A DNA stretch of 42,391 nt from a virus: IMG/VR virus record IMGVR_UViG_3300044294_000109, positions 1 through 42,391 of that record; one strand, 5' to 3'. Shown here piece by piece: positions 31,180 to 40,420 of the stretch; within the stretch, counting starts at the first letter, position 1; every line of letters starts with the position of its first letter. The position numbers were made by a program, and so were the translations under genes. The notes under the pieces are model-generated. The model worked only from the letters and a program-made list of their open reading frames with translations, did no database searches and was not told the DNA's origin.

Positions 31180-32021
31180 GGATGATACTCCTCCCAATAC
31201 ATTTCTTTTTTGATTTCTTCAAGGTATTCAGATTCAAGTGTATGAAGATACTCATACGAACTATGAAAAACAAACACTGGTTTATACTCATCTTCATATG
31301 AGTTTTTTCCCATCCAGATACCATTCTCTTTAATAAGAGGCATTGATTTTGGATGTGCTGTGTGATTCAAAGCACCGCTTGTGAATTTCCAATCATCAAA
31401 TTGATTGAAAGATAGACACAAAATTAACTCATCAGTCACATTCATCGGAGCAGATCCATCACCATGAATTTCATCATAAATTTCCTGATACTTTTTGAAG
31501 ATATGATCATGAGATTCCTTCTTAAATAAGAAACATCCTGATGCACCATAAAAGTATTCCGTTCCAGTAGGAGGTAGAAAAGGACGCACTTTTGATAAGT
31601 CCACTCTTACATTAGAAAGAAAAGAATTCAAAGTTGGAACCCACCAGTGCTGAGCAAGCATAAACTGATCTTCCGATTCATCAATGAGTTCATCAGTTCG
31701 ATCATTAATTAGAACTGTATCAACATCCATGTAGAAACAATAATCAGTTTCTACATGTTTATAGAGTTCATATCTCTTTGCCCAGACATGTGGTTGAAGC
31801 CAATTTCGATTGAGTTCATCACCATCATTGTCAATCTTATTGACACTTTCATTAACAACTTTTATATTAGACTCATCTGCATAAAATCTTCCATCCATAT
31901 CGATGACTAAGACTTCATACTTATCCTTTACTCTTTCTTCCAAAGACTTTAAAGATCTCATGAGGTTGGTGTAATACTTATCATCTCCACCAACAATATA
32001 ACCAAAAGTTTTAGTCGTCAC
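31176..32021 (-). CDS. GT-A glycosyltransferase (GT6-like) with GTG start
   Basis: 281 aa from GTG at 32021, which forms a GTGA overlap with the stop of the epimerase gene; the alternative is TTG at 32033. DVDTVL (D-x-D in YMDVDTVLIND) marks the metal site and YFYGASGCFLFKKESHDHIF fits the acceptor loop of GT6-like enzymes. Donor sugar not predicted. Confidence 0.7.
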   Translation of the reverse strand: MTTKTFGYIVGGDDKYYTNLMRSLKSLEERVKDKYEVLVIDMDGRFYADESNIKVVNESVNKIDNDGDELNRNWLQPHVWAKRYELYKHVETDYCFYMDVDTVLINDRTDELIDESEDQFMLAQHWWVPTLNSFLSNVRVDLSKVRPFLPPTGTEYFYGASGCFLFKKESHDHIFKKYQEIYDEIHGDGSAPMNVTDELILCLSFNQFDDWKFTSGALNHTAHPKSMPLIKENGIWMGKNSYEDEYKPVFVFHSSYEYLHTLESEYLEEIKKEMYWEEYHP

Positions 32022-32932
32022 AAAGACCTCCAATAATCAAGTGTATCACTAATAGTTTGTTCTAGGGATATTTTCGGTTCCCATTCTAACCAAGACTTCG
32101 CTCTATTTATATTTCCCCAAATAATCTGCTCATTTGTTGGTCTAAAAAATTCTGGTTCAACATAAATTTCTCGGTCTCCAATAATTTTATTGACGATATC
32201 TACACATTTATAAGTTTGAGTTCCTCCAAGATTGATCGTAGTATTCTTGATATCAGAACAAAAAATCAATCCTTCAATTAAATCTCGAACATCAACTATT
32301 GTTCTTATTGTTTCTAGGTTTCCAACAGGAATTTTACCTTTCTCAAAAACAACTCTCTGACAAATATCAGAAATCAAATCATTCTTTTTTCTTGGTCCAG
32401 TGCAGTTAAAAATTCTCACATTGACATAATCAATATTCCCCATTTCATGATAATTTCTTATCAAATGTTCTTGGGCAAGTTTACTTGTCCCATATGGAGA
32501 AATTGGACGAGTTGGAGAGTTTTCGTCGGGAGGAGTGCTCCAATCAATATCGCCATATACAGCAGATGATGATGCATTAACAATCAGAGGTTTGTAATCT
32601 AATTTTCTACATGCTTCCAAGAGATTGCAAGTTCCGATTATATTAGTTTCTAATGTGTACTTAACATGATTGAAAGAAACATCAGGTCTACTTTGAGCTG
32701 CCAAATGATAAATTACTTTTGGTTTATACGCACTAATAATTCTTTCGGTATGAACAGATGAAAGTAGATTCATTTCAACATGATTATCTTTCAAATCTTT
32801 TAAGATTGGATCTCTTTCATCAATTGTTGGGTGATAATAAGTTGCCAACACATCACACCTTCGATTACGAAGAGATTCATAGAGATGAGTTCCCATCATC
32901 CCCGCAGAACCAGTAATTAAACACTGAACCAT
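32018..32932 (-). CDS. NAD-dependent sugar epimerase/dehydratase (GMD/Rmd-like)
   Basis: 304 aa. NAD-binding ITGSAGMMGTHLYESL, catalytic Ser/Tyr/Lys as NASSSAVYGD and PYGTSKLAQEHLI. Length and the PYGTSK motif fit GDP-mannose dehydratase or GDP-6-deoxy-hexulose reductase; in heptose clusters the same fold acts on GDP-heptose. The upstream nucleotidyltransferase overlaps by 16 nt. Confidence 0.75.
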   Translation of the reverse strand: MVQCLITGSAGMMGTHLYESLRNRRCDVLATYYHPTIDERDPILKDLKDNHVEMNLLSSVHTERIISAYKPKVIYHLAAQSRPDVSFNHVKYTLETNIIGTCNLLEACRKLDYKPLIVNASSSAVYGDIDWSTPPDENSPTRPISPYGTSKLAQEHLIRNYHEMGNIDYVNVRIFNCTGPRKKNDLISDICQRVVFEKGKIPVGNLETIRTIVDVRDLIEGLIFCSDIKNTTINLGGTQTYKCVDIVNKIIGDREIYVEPEFFRPTNEQIIWGNINRAKSWLEWEPKISLEQTISDTLDYWRSL

Positions 32933-33564
32933 AGTTTAAACCTCTCCAATCTTTCTGGTGTTCCGATATCAAATCTACTAGTATTCAAGACCCTGTATTC
33001 TAAGGGTATATTATTCAGTATATCATATTCAATACTAATAGGAAACCCCTCTGGTAGAACCAAATCTTTTTTATAGATTTTATAAATTCCAAGATTTACT
33101 AGATGCTTCTCGCCAGAGGAATTAATATTTTTTTCTACATACGACTCAACTTTTCCCCCTTTACCAAGGATGTATCCCTCATCTCCTTTTACAATTTCTT
33201 CGGTAACAAAAATAGTAGATGCATTGCAATCTAAATTTAAATCACCAGAATGAAAAGTGTCTCCATTCATTACATAGAAACACTCGGGAGGATCTATTTT
33301 GGATAAGAATCCTCCTGTTCCAGATGGTTCTCCTTCATTGAAAACATCAACTTCAAGATTCTTGAAATGATTGTAATTAAGATTAGAACAAATTAAGGTA
33401 ACATCAAACCCAGAAAGATTTTCAAGGACTCTTGCGATAAACGGTTTTCCATGAATATCAACAAAAGGTTTTGGAAGACCATTTGTTACTGCGGAAAGTC
33501 TTGTTCCCTTTCCCCCAACTAAAAGGTATAATTTAATCCCCTTTGATAACTCTGTAACTATCAT
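32917..33564 (-). CDS. hddC: Nucleotidyltransferase, HddC-like
   Basis: 215 aa from the first ATG at 33564. KLYLLVGGKGTRLSAVTNGL is the G-G-x-G-T-R-L signature, LPKPFVDIHGKPFI the PKP, and MNGDTFHS the metal-binding D. HddC makes GDP-D-glycero-alpha-D-manno-heptose. Neighbouring HddA-like kinase supports this over a hexose NTase, though a hexose NTase is not excluded. Confidence 0.7.
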   Translation of the reverse strand: MIVTELSKGIKLYLLVGGKGTRLSAVTNGLPKPFVDIHGKPFIARVLENLSGFDVTLICSNLNYNHFKNLEVDVFNEGEPSGTGGFLSKIDPPECFYVMNGDTFHSGDLNLDCNASTIFVTEEIVKGDEGYILGKGGKVESYVEKNINSSGEKHLVNLGIYKIYKKDLVLPEGFPISIEYDILNNIPLEYRVLNTSRFDIGTPERLERFKLWFSV

Positions 33565-33931
33565 CCTCAAAATGTTGTGTAGAAAATTCAATCAATTCTG
33601 TGTCTTCATAGGCTTGCATCTGGTGTCTTAGTCCTGGGTATACGTGAAATCTATCTCCTTTATCTAAGATAACCTGTTTTGCTTTGGTAATGTCATCATC
33701 TTCACCATATGTGAGCATGATAGATCCACTTTGAATAAAAAAGGTTTCATCTTTAATTTTATGATAGTGCCAAGAGCATTTTTTGCCTGCTTCAAAAAAG
33801 AGAACTTTACCACAATAAAGAGGATTATTGACAATCCAATTTTCATATCCCCATCCCTTTGGGTGGATTTCTTGTTTCTTTTGAGGAAGTTCTATCATCT
33901 TTTGTAAGAAATTATCGCTTAGTATTCCCAT
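33533..33931 (-). CDS. Cupin sugar isomerase
   Basis: 132 aa. A single cupin: SWHYHKIKDETFFIQSGSIM (H-x-H-x5-E) and HVYPGLRHQMQAYED (second H). It is of the mannose-6-phosphate isomerase C-terminal/NDP-sugar epimerase group. Met12 is an alternative start. It lies between the methyltransferase and HddC-like genes. Confidence 0.7.
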   Translation of the reverse strand: MGILSDNFLQKMIELPQKKQEIHPKGWGYENWIVNNPLYCGKVLFFEAGKKCSWHYHKIKDETFFIQSGSIMLTYGEDDDITKAKQVILDKGDRFHVYPGLRHQMQAYEDTELIEFSTQHFEDDSYRVIKGD

Positions 33932-33935
33932 ATGA

Positions 33936-34631
33936 TCACTCTACTCCCAAGTGGCCACTGGCAATAAGAGAATTTCTATCCCAAAGACCAATCATGGGAC
34001 ACTCTCTTTGGGGAATTTCATCTTTCTCAAAGCATACAATGCTATCATAAATGTGCATACTGAAAGTAGTATTTGTAAACTCATTTGGTTCAATAACACC
34101 ACGAGTATGATGAGCATTGATAAGATCAATAAAGTCTTTGCATCGGTTTGTAAATGTTTCTGGATTAATAATCCCACCATCAAATTCTTCCCAATAACAA
34201 GTGTGAGTATCTTCAACCATGTAGATACTACCAAGTTTCATTTTTGGATAAATGTAATCAAAAGTGATATTCATTTGATCCATCGTGTGGCCACCATCGT
34301 CAAGTAGAATGTCTGGGACACCAAATTCATCAATTACATCTTGAAGGTAGACAGTATCTGCCTGATCTCCAATCCGAATTTGAATTTTTGAATCTTCGTA
34401 CTTATAATTCTTATACTCAGGTACAATATCTAAACCAACAATTGTTGCTTTATCTCCAAAGTAGTCCTTCCACATTTGTAGAGATCCACCTTTATCGACA
34501 CCAATTTCCCACATGGTGATCTTCTTTCCGATGAAACGAGAAAAATGCTTCTCATAAATGGCGGGATAATGAAGCCATTTACTGATTCCCTTTCCTTTGT
34601 TTGTCAGAATATAAGTCGTTAAATCTTTCAT
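33936..34631 (-). CDS. Class I SAM methyltransferase (sugar O-methyltransferase)
   Basis: 231 aa. MWEIGVDKGGSLQMW (SAM loop), IVGLDIVPEYKN, and DILLDDGGHTMDQM, as in the CmcI/MycE-type O-methyltransferases, in which DDGGH binds metal. It begins after a late promoter motif. Confidence 0.75.
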   Translation of the reverse strand: MKDLTTYILTNKGKGISKWLHYPAIYEKHFSRFIGKKITMWEIGVDKGGSLQMWKDYFGDKATIVGLDIVPEYKNYKYEDSKIQIRIGDQADTVYLQDVIDEFGVPDILLDDGGHTMDQMNITFDYIYPKMKLGSIYMVEDTHTCYWEEFDGGIINPETFTNRCKDFIDLINAHHTRGVIEPNEFTNTTFSMHIYDSIVCFEKDEIPQRECPMIGLWDRNSLIASGHLGVE

Positions 34632-34650
34632 AATTTTTTATCAATCAGTG

Positions 34651-34658
34651 TATTTATT
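34651..34658 (-). promoter_or_regulatory. T4-type late promoter AATAAATA
   Basis: AATAAATA in the only 49-bp gap within the glycan cluster, 20 bp from the methyltransferase ATG. It suggests late transcription of at least the downstream half of the cluster. Confidence 0.5.
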
Positions 34659-34680
34659 CTAAATTGGATGAGGGGTGATG

Positions 34681-35838
34681 TCAAACTAAACTTATCTCTA
34701 CACTTGGAAGCATGGTAATAATATTACCTTCAAAATTAAATTCCCTAAGAGATTTGACAATATGATCTTTAAAATTGTGTGCAAGAATAATGATGTTATC
34801 TACTGATTTATCAACCAGAGTTTGACGATTGCAAATTTCAAATCCTGTTCCTGGGAAAAACAATCCTTGCTTTTCAGTCGTGTCGTCGATGACATAAGAA
34901 TCAGGCATGTTATGCACTGAAATTTCAAGTGCATTTAAAAATACACAACCCTTAGCTGCTGCTCCAAAGAAAGCAGTTTTTCCGTGCAAGTTAAGGATAA
35001 AGTCCTTCGATTTGTCAACATACTTTTTGACATTCAAATCAAAAGTTGATAGAGAAAGTTTAAACTCTTTCCATTTATAATCTTCCAAAGATTTTGCAAC
35101 AGGAAAAGATGAACTTTCTTTTGCAATCCACAGTCTCATAGTTCCACCATGAATGTTCTGCTCAGAAATATCAACAATTTTCAAACCATATTCGTGAAAT
35201 AATTTTTGAAGAGGAGTTAAAAGCCAATAATAATAGTGCTCATGATAAAATTGATCAAATTGGAGAGTTAATAAAGTAGTTAAAGTGTAAGGAAATTCCA
35301 ATACCCAAACACCATTTGCATCCAAATGTCTTTGAACTCCACGCACAAAAGATCTAATGTTTGCAGTATGTTGGAATACGTTAGTAGAAGTAATAATGTT
35401 TGCCTTTGGTAGACTTATTTCCTCATTAAAGAATCCACAAATATATTCAATTCCAGCATCCTCATTTTGTTTTTGAAAACTCTCACTTGCATCGACATTA
35501 ATCAGTCTCTCAAACTGATTTGATTGCTGCTTAAACGTCTTCAATAACGTTCCATCATTGCCACCAACATCAATCACAACATCTGTATTCAGATGTTGAA
35601 TAGACTCAAACATTTTTTTGCAGTGTTCAATGTAGGGTTTACTCACCCCACTATGATAAAGATAATTTTTATACAAAATATCAGGAGAAATTTCAGTATC
35701 CAAGTGAATAGTAAGATCTTCCTGATATTCTGCTTTCAGCGGATATCTCTTCGCACTTAAAGATTCTTCTCTCGAAGAACAAAGATTATTCACTAATGGT
35801 TGTGTACCCAAATCTAATAATGTATCAGTCATATTCAT
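34681..35838 (-). CDS. C-methyltransferase-like (NDP-sugar)
   Basis: 385 aa from the ATG at 35838 (ATGA with the hddA stop). DLGTQPLVNNL at the start, DVVIDVGGNDGTLLKTF (SAM motif), and QFYHEHYYYWLLTPLQKLFH belong to the TylC3/NovU C-methyltransferase family. The zinc-binding Cys pairs of the usual N-terminal domain are absent. It would methylate a keto-sugar. Confidence 0.75.
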   Translation of the reverse strand: MNMTDTLLDLGTQPLVNNLCSSREESLSAKRYPLKAEYQEDLTIHLDTEISPDILYKNYLYHSGVSKPYIEHCKKMFESIQHLNTDVVIDVGGNDGTLLKTFKQQSNQFERLINVDASESFQKQNEDAGIEYICGFFNEEISLPKANIITSTNVFQHTANIRSFVRGVQRHLDANGVWVLEFPYTLTTLLTLQFDQFYHEHYYYWLLTPLQKLFHEYGLKIVDISEQNIHGGTMRLWIAKESSSFPVAKSLEDYKWKEFKLSLSTFDLNVKKYVDKSKDFILNLHGKTAFFGAAAKGCVFLNALEISVHNMPDSYVIDDTTEKQGLFFPGTGFEICNRQTLVDKSVDNIIILAHNFKDHIVKSLREFNFEGNIITMLPSVEISLV

Positions 35839-36854
35839 TGTCTCCAAACATCAACGCCGTATTTAACAAACTTAAAAGGAACAACTCTTCCATGCGATCT
35901 TTCCTTTAATGCAGTCAATAACTTGTGTCTCTTCTCAAAATCAGTGAAGAAGATCATATGTCCACCACCACCAGCACCTGATATCTTAGCAGCAGTAGCA
36001 CCATTTTGCATAGCGTAATCATATACGTCAAGCATTTGTTGAGAAGCCACTTTGCTACTTGTTTTTAGTTTATGCAACCAATATTCATTCATCAGGTCAG
36101 ATATTTTTTTGACATCTCCTACCAATAAACTTTGTTTAAACTCAATACATGCATCCTTAATTTTATGAGTTGCTTCTAAGGTTGACTTATTAGTTTTCAA
36201 GTTTTCAGAGGTTGCATCGATGACTCGCACATCGTCACGAGGACTTCCAACATAAAAAAGAACAGTGTTAAGTTCTAACATGTTCCTGACTTTATAGTTT
36301 AGTCGAAGAGGATTTACAATCGTTCTCCCATCTTTCAAAAATTCAATATAATTGAATCCACCAAAAGAAGCAGAATATTGATCTTGTAAACCACCAGGAA
36401 GATCACAGATAACTCTCTCAACATGAACGGCTAGATTTGCTATTTCATACTCATCTTTTGGTATGTTCTGAAATTCGCAAAGAGCAGAAATTACTGCCAC
36501 AACCAATGCGCTAGAACTTCCCAATCCACTACCAGGAGGAGCCTCAACATAGGTTGTAACTTTAAGAGGTGTCCTATAACTAAAACTACCCATGAGGTGC
36601 TTATATGGCGCTATAAGAAGTTTTAGAGGAGAAAAAGAGTCAATGGACTCATAGAATTCATAAGTCTCTTCTAGGTCCAAATCAACGCTTTTAAAACACC
36701 AATCATCCCAAGGTTCAACCTTACAGTATGCATACTGGTCAATAGTTCCACTAAGGACAACTCCGCCATACTCTTGTCGATATGGTTGAAGATCTGTTCC
36801 ACCACCAGCTAGTCCTAAGCGTAATGGTGCTTTTGCAAAAACAACTTTTGACAT
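35835..36854 (-). CDS. hddA: GHMP kinase: D-glycero-D-manno-heptose 7-phosphate kinase (HddA)
   Basis: 339 aa. APLRLGLAGGGTDLQPYRQE, PPGSGLGSSSALVVAVISAL (GHMP motif 2) and KISGAGGGGHMIFFTD (motif 3). Length and PLRLGLAGGGTD fit HddA, which phosphorylates heptose 7-phosphate at C1. It provides the substrate for the HddC-like NTase. Confidence 0.88.
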   Translation of the reverse strand: MSKVVFAKAPLRLGLAGGGTDLQPYRQEYGGVVLSGTIDQYAYCKVEPWDDWCFKSVDLDLEETYEFYESIDSFSPLKLLIAPYKHLMGSFSYRTPLKVTTYVEAPPGSGLGSSSALVVAVISALCEFQNIPKDEYEIANLAVHVERVICDLPGGLQDQYSASFGGFNYIEFLKDGRTIVNPLRLNYKVRNMLELNTVLFYVGSPRDDVRVIDATSENLKTNKSTLEATHKIKDACIEFKQSLLVGDVKKISDLMNEYWLHKLKTSSKVASQQMLDVYDYAMQNGATAAKISGAGGGGHMIFFTDFEKRHKLLTALKERSHGRVVPFKFVKYGVDVWRQ

Positions 36855-36856
36855 GT

Positions 36857-37588
36857 TTAATGTGTGTATCCAAAATGTTCGTAGTGTTCTTTATACTGAT
36901 GAACAATCGCATAATTTGGATCTCTCCAATTTGGATTAATTGTAGTTTCAGTAAAGTATGGATTTACTGTATATTGTTTTCCGCAAAGATAATAATAAAC
37001 AGTCATCCAAACATCAACCCAAGCAAAATTACCACATAAATTTTGCTTAATATAATCAAATTCTTCATCAAATATTTTTACTATTCTATCATAATTTTCA
37101 ACAAAAGTACTTGTTTTAAAGATAGAACCTCCTGGAATTCCATACCAATTATTGTGGAATTTAGCTCCATACTTTTGAGTTAGATAGTCAATAAATTCTT
37201 GCTGAATGAAATTTCCTGGGGCATAAAGACCACAAAACTCAACTTCTTCGTCCACTTCAATTCTTCCTCGAATAAGAACATCATCCTCCATCATAATAAT
37301 GTGATTAGATTCTGCAACAGTACATGCCTGATAAAATCTATTCAACCATTCTAAGACTTCTTGTTTCTCCATTCCATATATTCCAGATGGATGATTGTGA
37401 TCTCTTAGTTCCAAATTCCAATCGGAATGATAGTAATAGCAATTGTATTTGTTTGCAATATCGGAGAAATCATCTCCTCCATCAGATACCAGAAAATAGG
37501 GACCATCGTTGTGTTCCCTAAAACTTTTAATTGCCTCTTCTGTTGCTTTTTTATTTTTATAAGCTTGATGATATGCTGCTAAAATCAT
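36857..37588 (-). CDS. GT-A-like glycosyltransferase
   Basis: 243 aa from the ATG at 37588 (ATGA with the upstream stop). SDGGDDF, and HIIMMEDDVLIRGR as metal site. N-terminal MILAAYHQAYKNKKATEEAI resembles glycosyltransferase 2 start, but the family is not certain. Confidence 0.6.
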   Translation of the reverse strand: MILAAYHQAYKNKKATEEAIKSFREHNDGPYFLVSDGGDDFSDIANKYNCYYYHSDWNLELRDHNHPSGIYGMEKQEVLEWLNRFYQACTVAESNHIIMMEDDVLIRGRIEVDEEVEFCGLYAPGNFIQQEFIDYLTQKYGAKFHNNWYGIPGGSIFKTSTFVENYDRIVKIFDEEFDYIKQNLCGNFAWVDVWMTVYYYLCGKQYTVNPYFTETTINPNWRDPNYAIVHQYKEHYEHFGYTH

Positions 37589-38499
37589 AGTAGTTTTACC
37601 AATCCTTCGACACGATTTAACCAAGTATGTTTTTCTTGAACAACTCTCATTTGATGCAAAATTCTTTCTTTGTCATTCATATACTTCAATCCAAGTTCAA
37701 ATAATTCGGGAATACTTTCTGAATAAAGAACAGAGTCATCGATAAACTCCTGACTGATTTTGGAATTTGTCATTCCAATTTGACCAAAACTAATGGCCTT
37801 CATGAGTCTACATCCAATATATCCCCATTTTTTGTGAGTTTCGTTTCTAAAATCAGGACACATGAATGATTTTTGTGTCAGAATTTTATTTGTTTCATCG
37901 TCAATTGGATTTACCCAAGGATTATTGACGACAGTTTTGACTCCTACCTTAGCACAACATTCTGCAAACTGTTCGATATATGGAGCATTTACAAATCTTC
38001 CAGTGGTTGAAATGCTTCCCAAGAAATAATATGTCTTATCTCTTTCAATATTTACCCAGTCAAAATCAATTTCATGAGGAAGTAGATTTGTTCCCCATGC
38101 AACATAGGTAATGTCATACTCTTTATGAGTACGATCATAAAGAACACCAGTATCTAAAACATCACAATCATCTCGATTCAAAACAAAATCATAATTGTCA
38201 TTATCCATCGATTGCTGCAAATATCTTACATCGATTAATTTCTTGACTTTACCAAGATACTTTTGAGGATTAACGCAAACATGAACATAGTAAATGCTTG
38301 TATCTTTTAAAGGAATGTTCTTATCTGCAAATCCCTCAGTAAAGAATACACAATTATCATAGTCAAAGTCTTCTGGATATTCATCATCATGAAACCAGTA
38401 TGTCTCATATCCTAGGTGTTCAAATGCTCGATACACTGCAATGTGTGTATATGAATGAGTATGGGTATGTAATGGATATCCCCAGATAACTATTTTCAT
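37585..38499 (-). CDS. CgeB-like GT-B glycosyltransferase
   Basis: 304 aa. KIVIWGYPLHTHTHSYTHIA, and the C-terminal GCRLMKAISFGQIGMTNSKI that corresponds to the donor E-x-x-x-C-G region of CgeB-type enzymes. Its ATG overlaps the upstream stop by 4 nt. Acceptor unknown. Confidence 0.65.
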   Translation of the reverse strand: MKIVIWGYPLHTHTHSYTHIAVYRAFEHLGYETYWFHDDEYPEDFDYDNCVFFTEGFADKNIPLKDTSIYYVHVCVNPQKYLGKVKKLIDVRYLQQSMDNDNYDFVLNRDDCDVLDTGVLYDRTHKEYDITYVAWGTNLLPHEIDFDWVNIERDKTYYFLGSISTTGRFVNAPYIEQFAECCAKVGVKTVVNNPWVNPIDDETNKILTQKSFMCPDFRNETHKKWGYIGCRLMKAISFGQIGMTNSKISQEFIDDSVLYSESIPELFELGLKYMNDKERILHQMRVVQEKHTWLNRVEGLVKLL

Positions 38500-39230
38500 T
38501 TTCTATCTTTTAGCAGGTTTCCAAAATAATGAGATGTACTTGGGGTGCCAACATGAAATTCAAATGGTTGAATACCATAAGGCTTTCCAACATTTTCAAT
38601 AATCTTATGCATATGAATTATACCGTCTTTAAAATGATCTTCAACTTTAGCGAGTTCTTCATAGAATTGAATATGCTTGATAGGCACAACAAAAAACCAA
38701 TCAGAAAAGTGCCTGTCTCCACCTGCAACATATCCATTTTGATTCATTACAATATCAGATTCTAAATTCTCCATATTAATTTCGCTATGAAAAATCAAAT
38801 CTGTCCTCATACGAACAATGTATTCATAATCATTAAGATTTTTTATGAGTTTAACGCAATCATATATTCCCTGATATTGAGATTTAACCCTGTATAGAAT
38901 ATCTTTCGATTTCTCTGAGGTGAGAACCATGTCTGGTTCTACAGACAGCATTTCATAATTGGAAACATCAAACACAAATGGGTCATTGACCTGAAGTTTT
39001 TTCAGATTCAATGGCGTATATAATTCTTTAAAATCTTCTAGTTCATTATTCTCAAACTTATCGTTGAATTCGTGATGAATTTGAAGATTTTGCCAATCAG
39101 AATCCCACTGAAGATTAGCGTATATATCGTAACTCCCAAGACCATCTAGAAAATTTTCTTTAATTTTATCGAAGGTATTTCTAACAAACCTAGGATAACC
39201 AGAAAAACAAACAGCAAACTTTTTTTTCAT
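38496..39230 (-). CDS. Glycosyltransferase-like, family with SGYPRF
   Basis: 244 aa. KKKFAVCFSGYPRFVRNTFD at the start and YEYIVRMRTDLIFHSEI (R-x-R-x-D) in the middle. Shares this plan with the 248-aa protein at 39674-40420. Predicted cytosolic GT-A fold; sugar not predicted. Confidence 0.65.
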   Translation of the reverse strand: MKKKFAVCFSGYPRFVRNTFDKIKENFLDGLGSYDIYANLQWDSDWQNLQIHHEFNDKFENNELEDFKELYTPLNLKKLQVNDPFVFDVSNYEMLSVEPDMVLTSEKSKDILYRVKSQYQGIYDCVKLIKNLNDYEYIVRMRTDLIFHSEINMENLESDIVMNQNGYVAGGDRHFSDWFFVVPIKHIQFYEELAKVEDHFKDGIIHMHKIIENVGKPYGIQPFEFHVGTPSTSHYFGNLLKDRK

Positions 39231-39325
39231 AGTAAAATTTCAGAAATTCTTTTATGTATAGTTATATTTATTTCCTCATCCAAAAGGTTAGTGTATGAAC
39301 CCCAAGGTTTTGTAACAGTATTCAT
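39227..39325 (-). pseudogene. Remnant of a cupin (mannose-6-phosphate isomerase-type) gene
   Basis: 32 codons: MNTVTKPWGSYTNLLDEE followed by unrelated residues to TGA. The KPWGSY-x-x-L start is the N-terminus of type II phosphomannose isomerase cupins, which normally run over 100 aa; the metal-binding region is missing. ATGA overlaps on both sides keep it coupled to the HAD gene and the next GT, so it is a truncated frame rather than spacer. Confidence 0.6.
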
Positions 39326-39674
39326 AATTCTTTAAGTTCCCCTATACCAGTATTACGAACAACATTATAACACCATGCTCTCATTTCACCACCATCTTTA
39401 ACATCATTCACAACAATTCTTGGACCATTTGGGAGACCCATAACAAGTTTATCCCAGAATAATCCAGCTCTTTTTAATTGACCTTCTAATTCTGCTCTAT
39501 GGGATTCTCTTCTTCCCGTTACCAAAACAATTTTATATTGTTTCTTTTCCCACTCCTTAAAAACCTCAATAGTTTCTGGTAGCAAAATAAGTTCTTGGGA
39601 ATATTGTTTTGAAATATCTCCATGACATGATGAAAACATAGTGTTCCATCAATATCACAAAAAATTGTTTTCAT
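39322..39674 (-). pseudogene. HAD phosphatase gene broken by a 5-bp duplication
   Basis: From the ATG at 39674: MKTIFCDIDGTLCFHH, the HAD D-x-D-G-T start. The frame then fails at 39621-39630, where CATGA occurs twice in tandem. Without one copy the 348-nt frame continues to 39322: HHGDISKQYSQELILLPETI, VTGRRESHR and RIVVNDVKDGG, a 115-aa HAD family protein. Without repair the start half ends early and the rest lacks its catalytic D. Alternatively a sequencing error. Confidence 0.7.
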
Positions 39675-40420
39675 CAGAACCTCGGTAATGTAATTTGAAT
39701 TGGTTGCCCCTGAATTCCAATACCAAATGTATCCAGCATTTTACGATGCATTAATTCGTGACACCAGGCACCAGTTTCATTCATACACTTTTCAAGCATG
39801 AGTTGCCAAACTGGAAAGACACTCATAAAGACATCCATTTGCTTTGATCCACCAAAATCAAACCAATCATTAACCATACCATCTGGTTGATTTTGCAAAT
39901 TAGAATAATGAACAATTTCTGGATCAAGCATTTCAAATGGAATCTTAGTGTGTAAAACTGTGTCTGTTCTACATCTAACAACCCAATCGTATTTAAAGTC
40001 ATGAGCATATTCATACTCTTTCTTTAACTTATTAACTTCACTCAAACTATAAAAGTATGAAAGACAATTATTGATAGTTCTAGATTTAAACAGTTCTGGT
40101 TCTGGATCATTCAGAGATCCATACCAATATCTTTCTAAGGATTGCTGAAAAGGAACTTTTGAATCGATAAAAGTTTTGCTCTTCTCAATACTATAACATA
40201 CTGGTTTATAAATTTCCAACGCTTTCTCAACAGCATTAGATGCAATTCTTTGACTTGGCCATTCGCCGCCAAACTTATAAGGTTCAGTTTGAAGTTTTTC
40301 ATCAAACCAGAAGTGAATAAACGTATCTACGTCATATCCTTCACATACATTTTTTAGAATATATGGTGCAACTTCATCAATAAATCTTGGTTGCCCAGAA
40401 AGGCATAATGCTATTTTCAT
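39674..40420 (-). CDS. Glycosyltransferase-like, family with SGQPRF
   Basis: 248 aa. KIALCLSGQPRFIDEVAPYI and YDWVVRCRTDTVLHTKI; paralogue of the 244-aa protein at 38496-39230. The TGATG overlap couples it to the HAD gene. Substrate unknown. Confidence 0.65.
   Translation of the reverse strand: MKIALCLSGQPRFIDEVAPYILKNVCEGYDVDTFIHFWFDEKLQTEPYKFGGEWPSQRIASNAVEKALEIYKPVCYSIEKSKTFIDSKVPFQQSLERYWYGSLNDPEPELFKSRTINNCLSYFYSLSEVNKLKKEYEYAHDFKYDWVVRCRTDTVLHTKIPFEMLDPEIVHYSNLQNQPDGMVNDWFDFGGSKQMDVFMSVFPVWQLMLEKCMNETGAWCHELMHRKMLDTFGIGIQGQPIQITLPRF

Noticed and set aside
39265-39272. AATAAATA on the minus strand as late promoter
   Set aside because: Lies within the cupin-remnant coding frame (DEEINI) where the codons explain it; could still act, but not counted.
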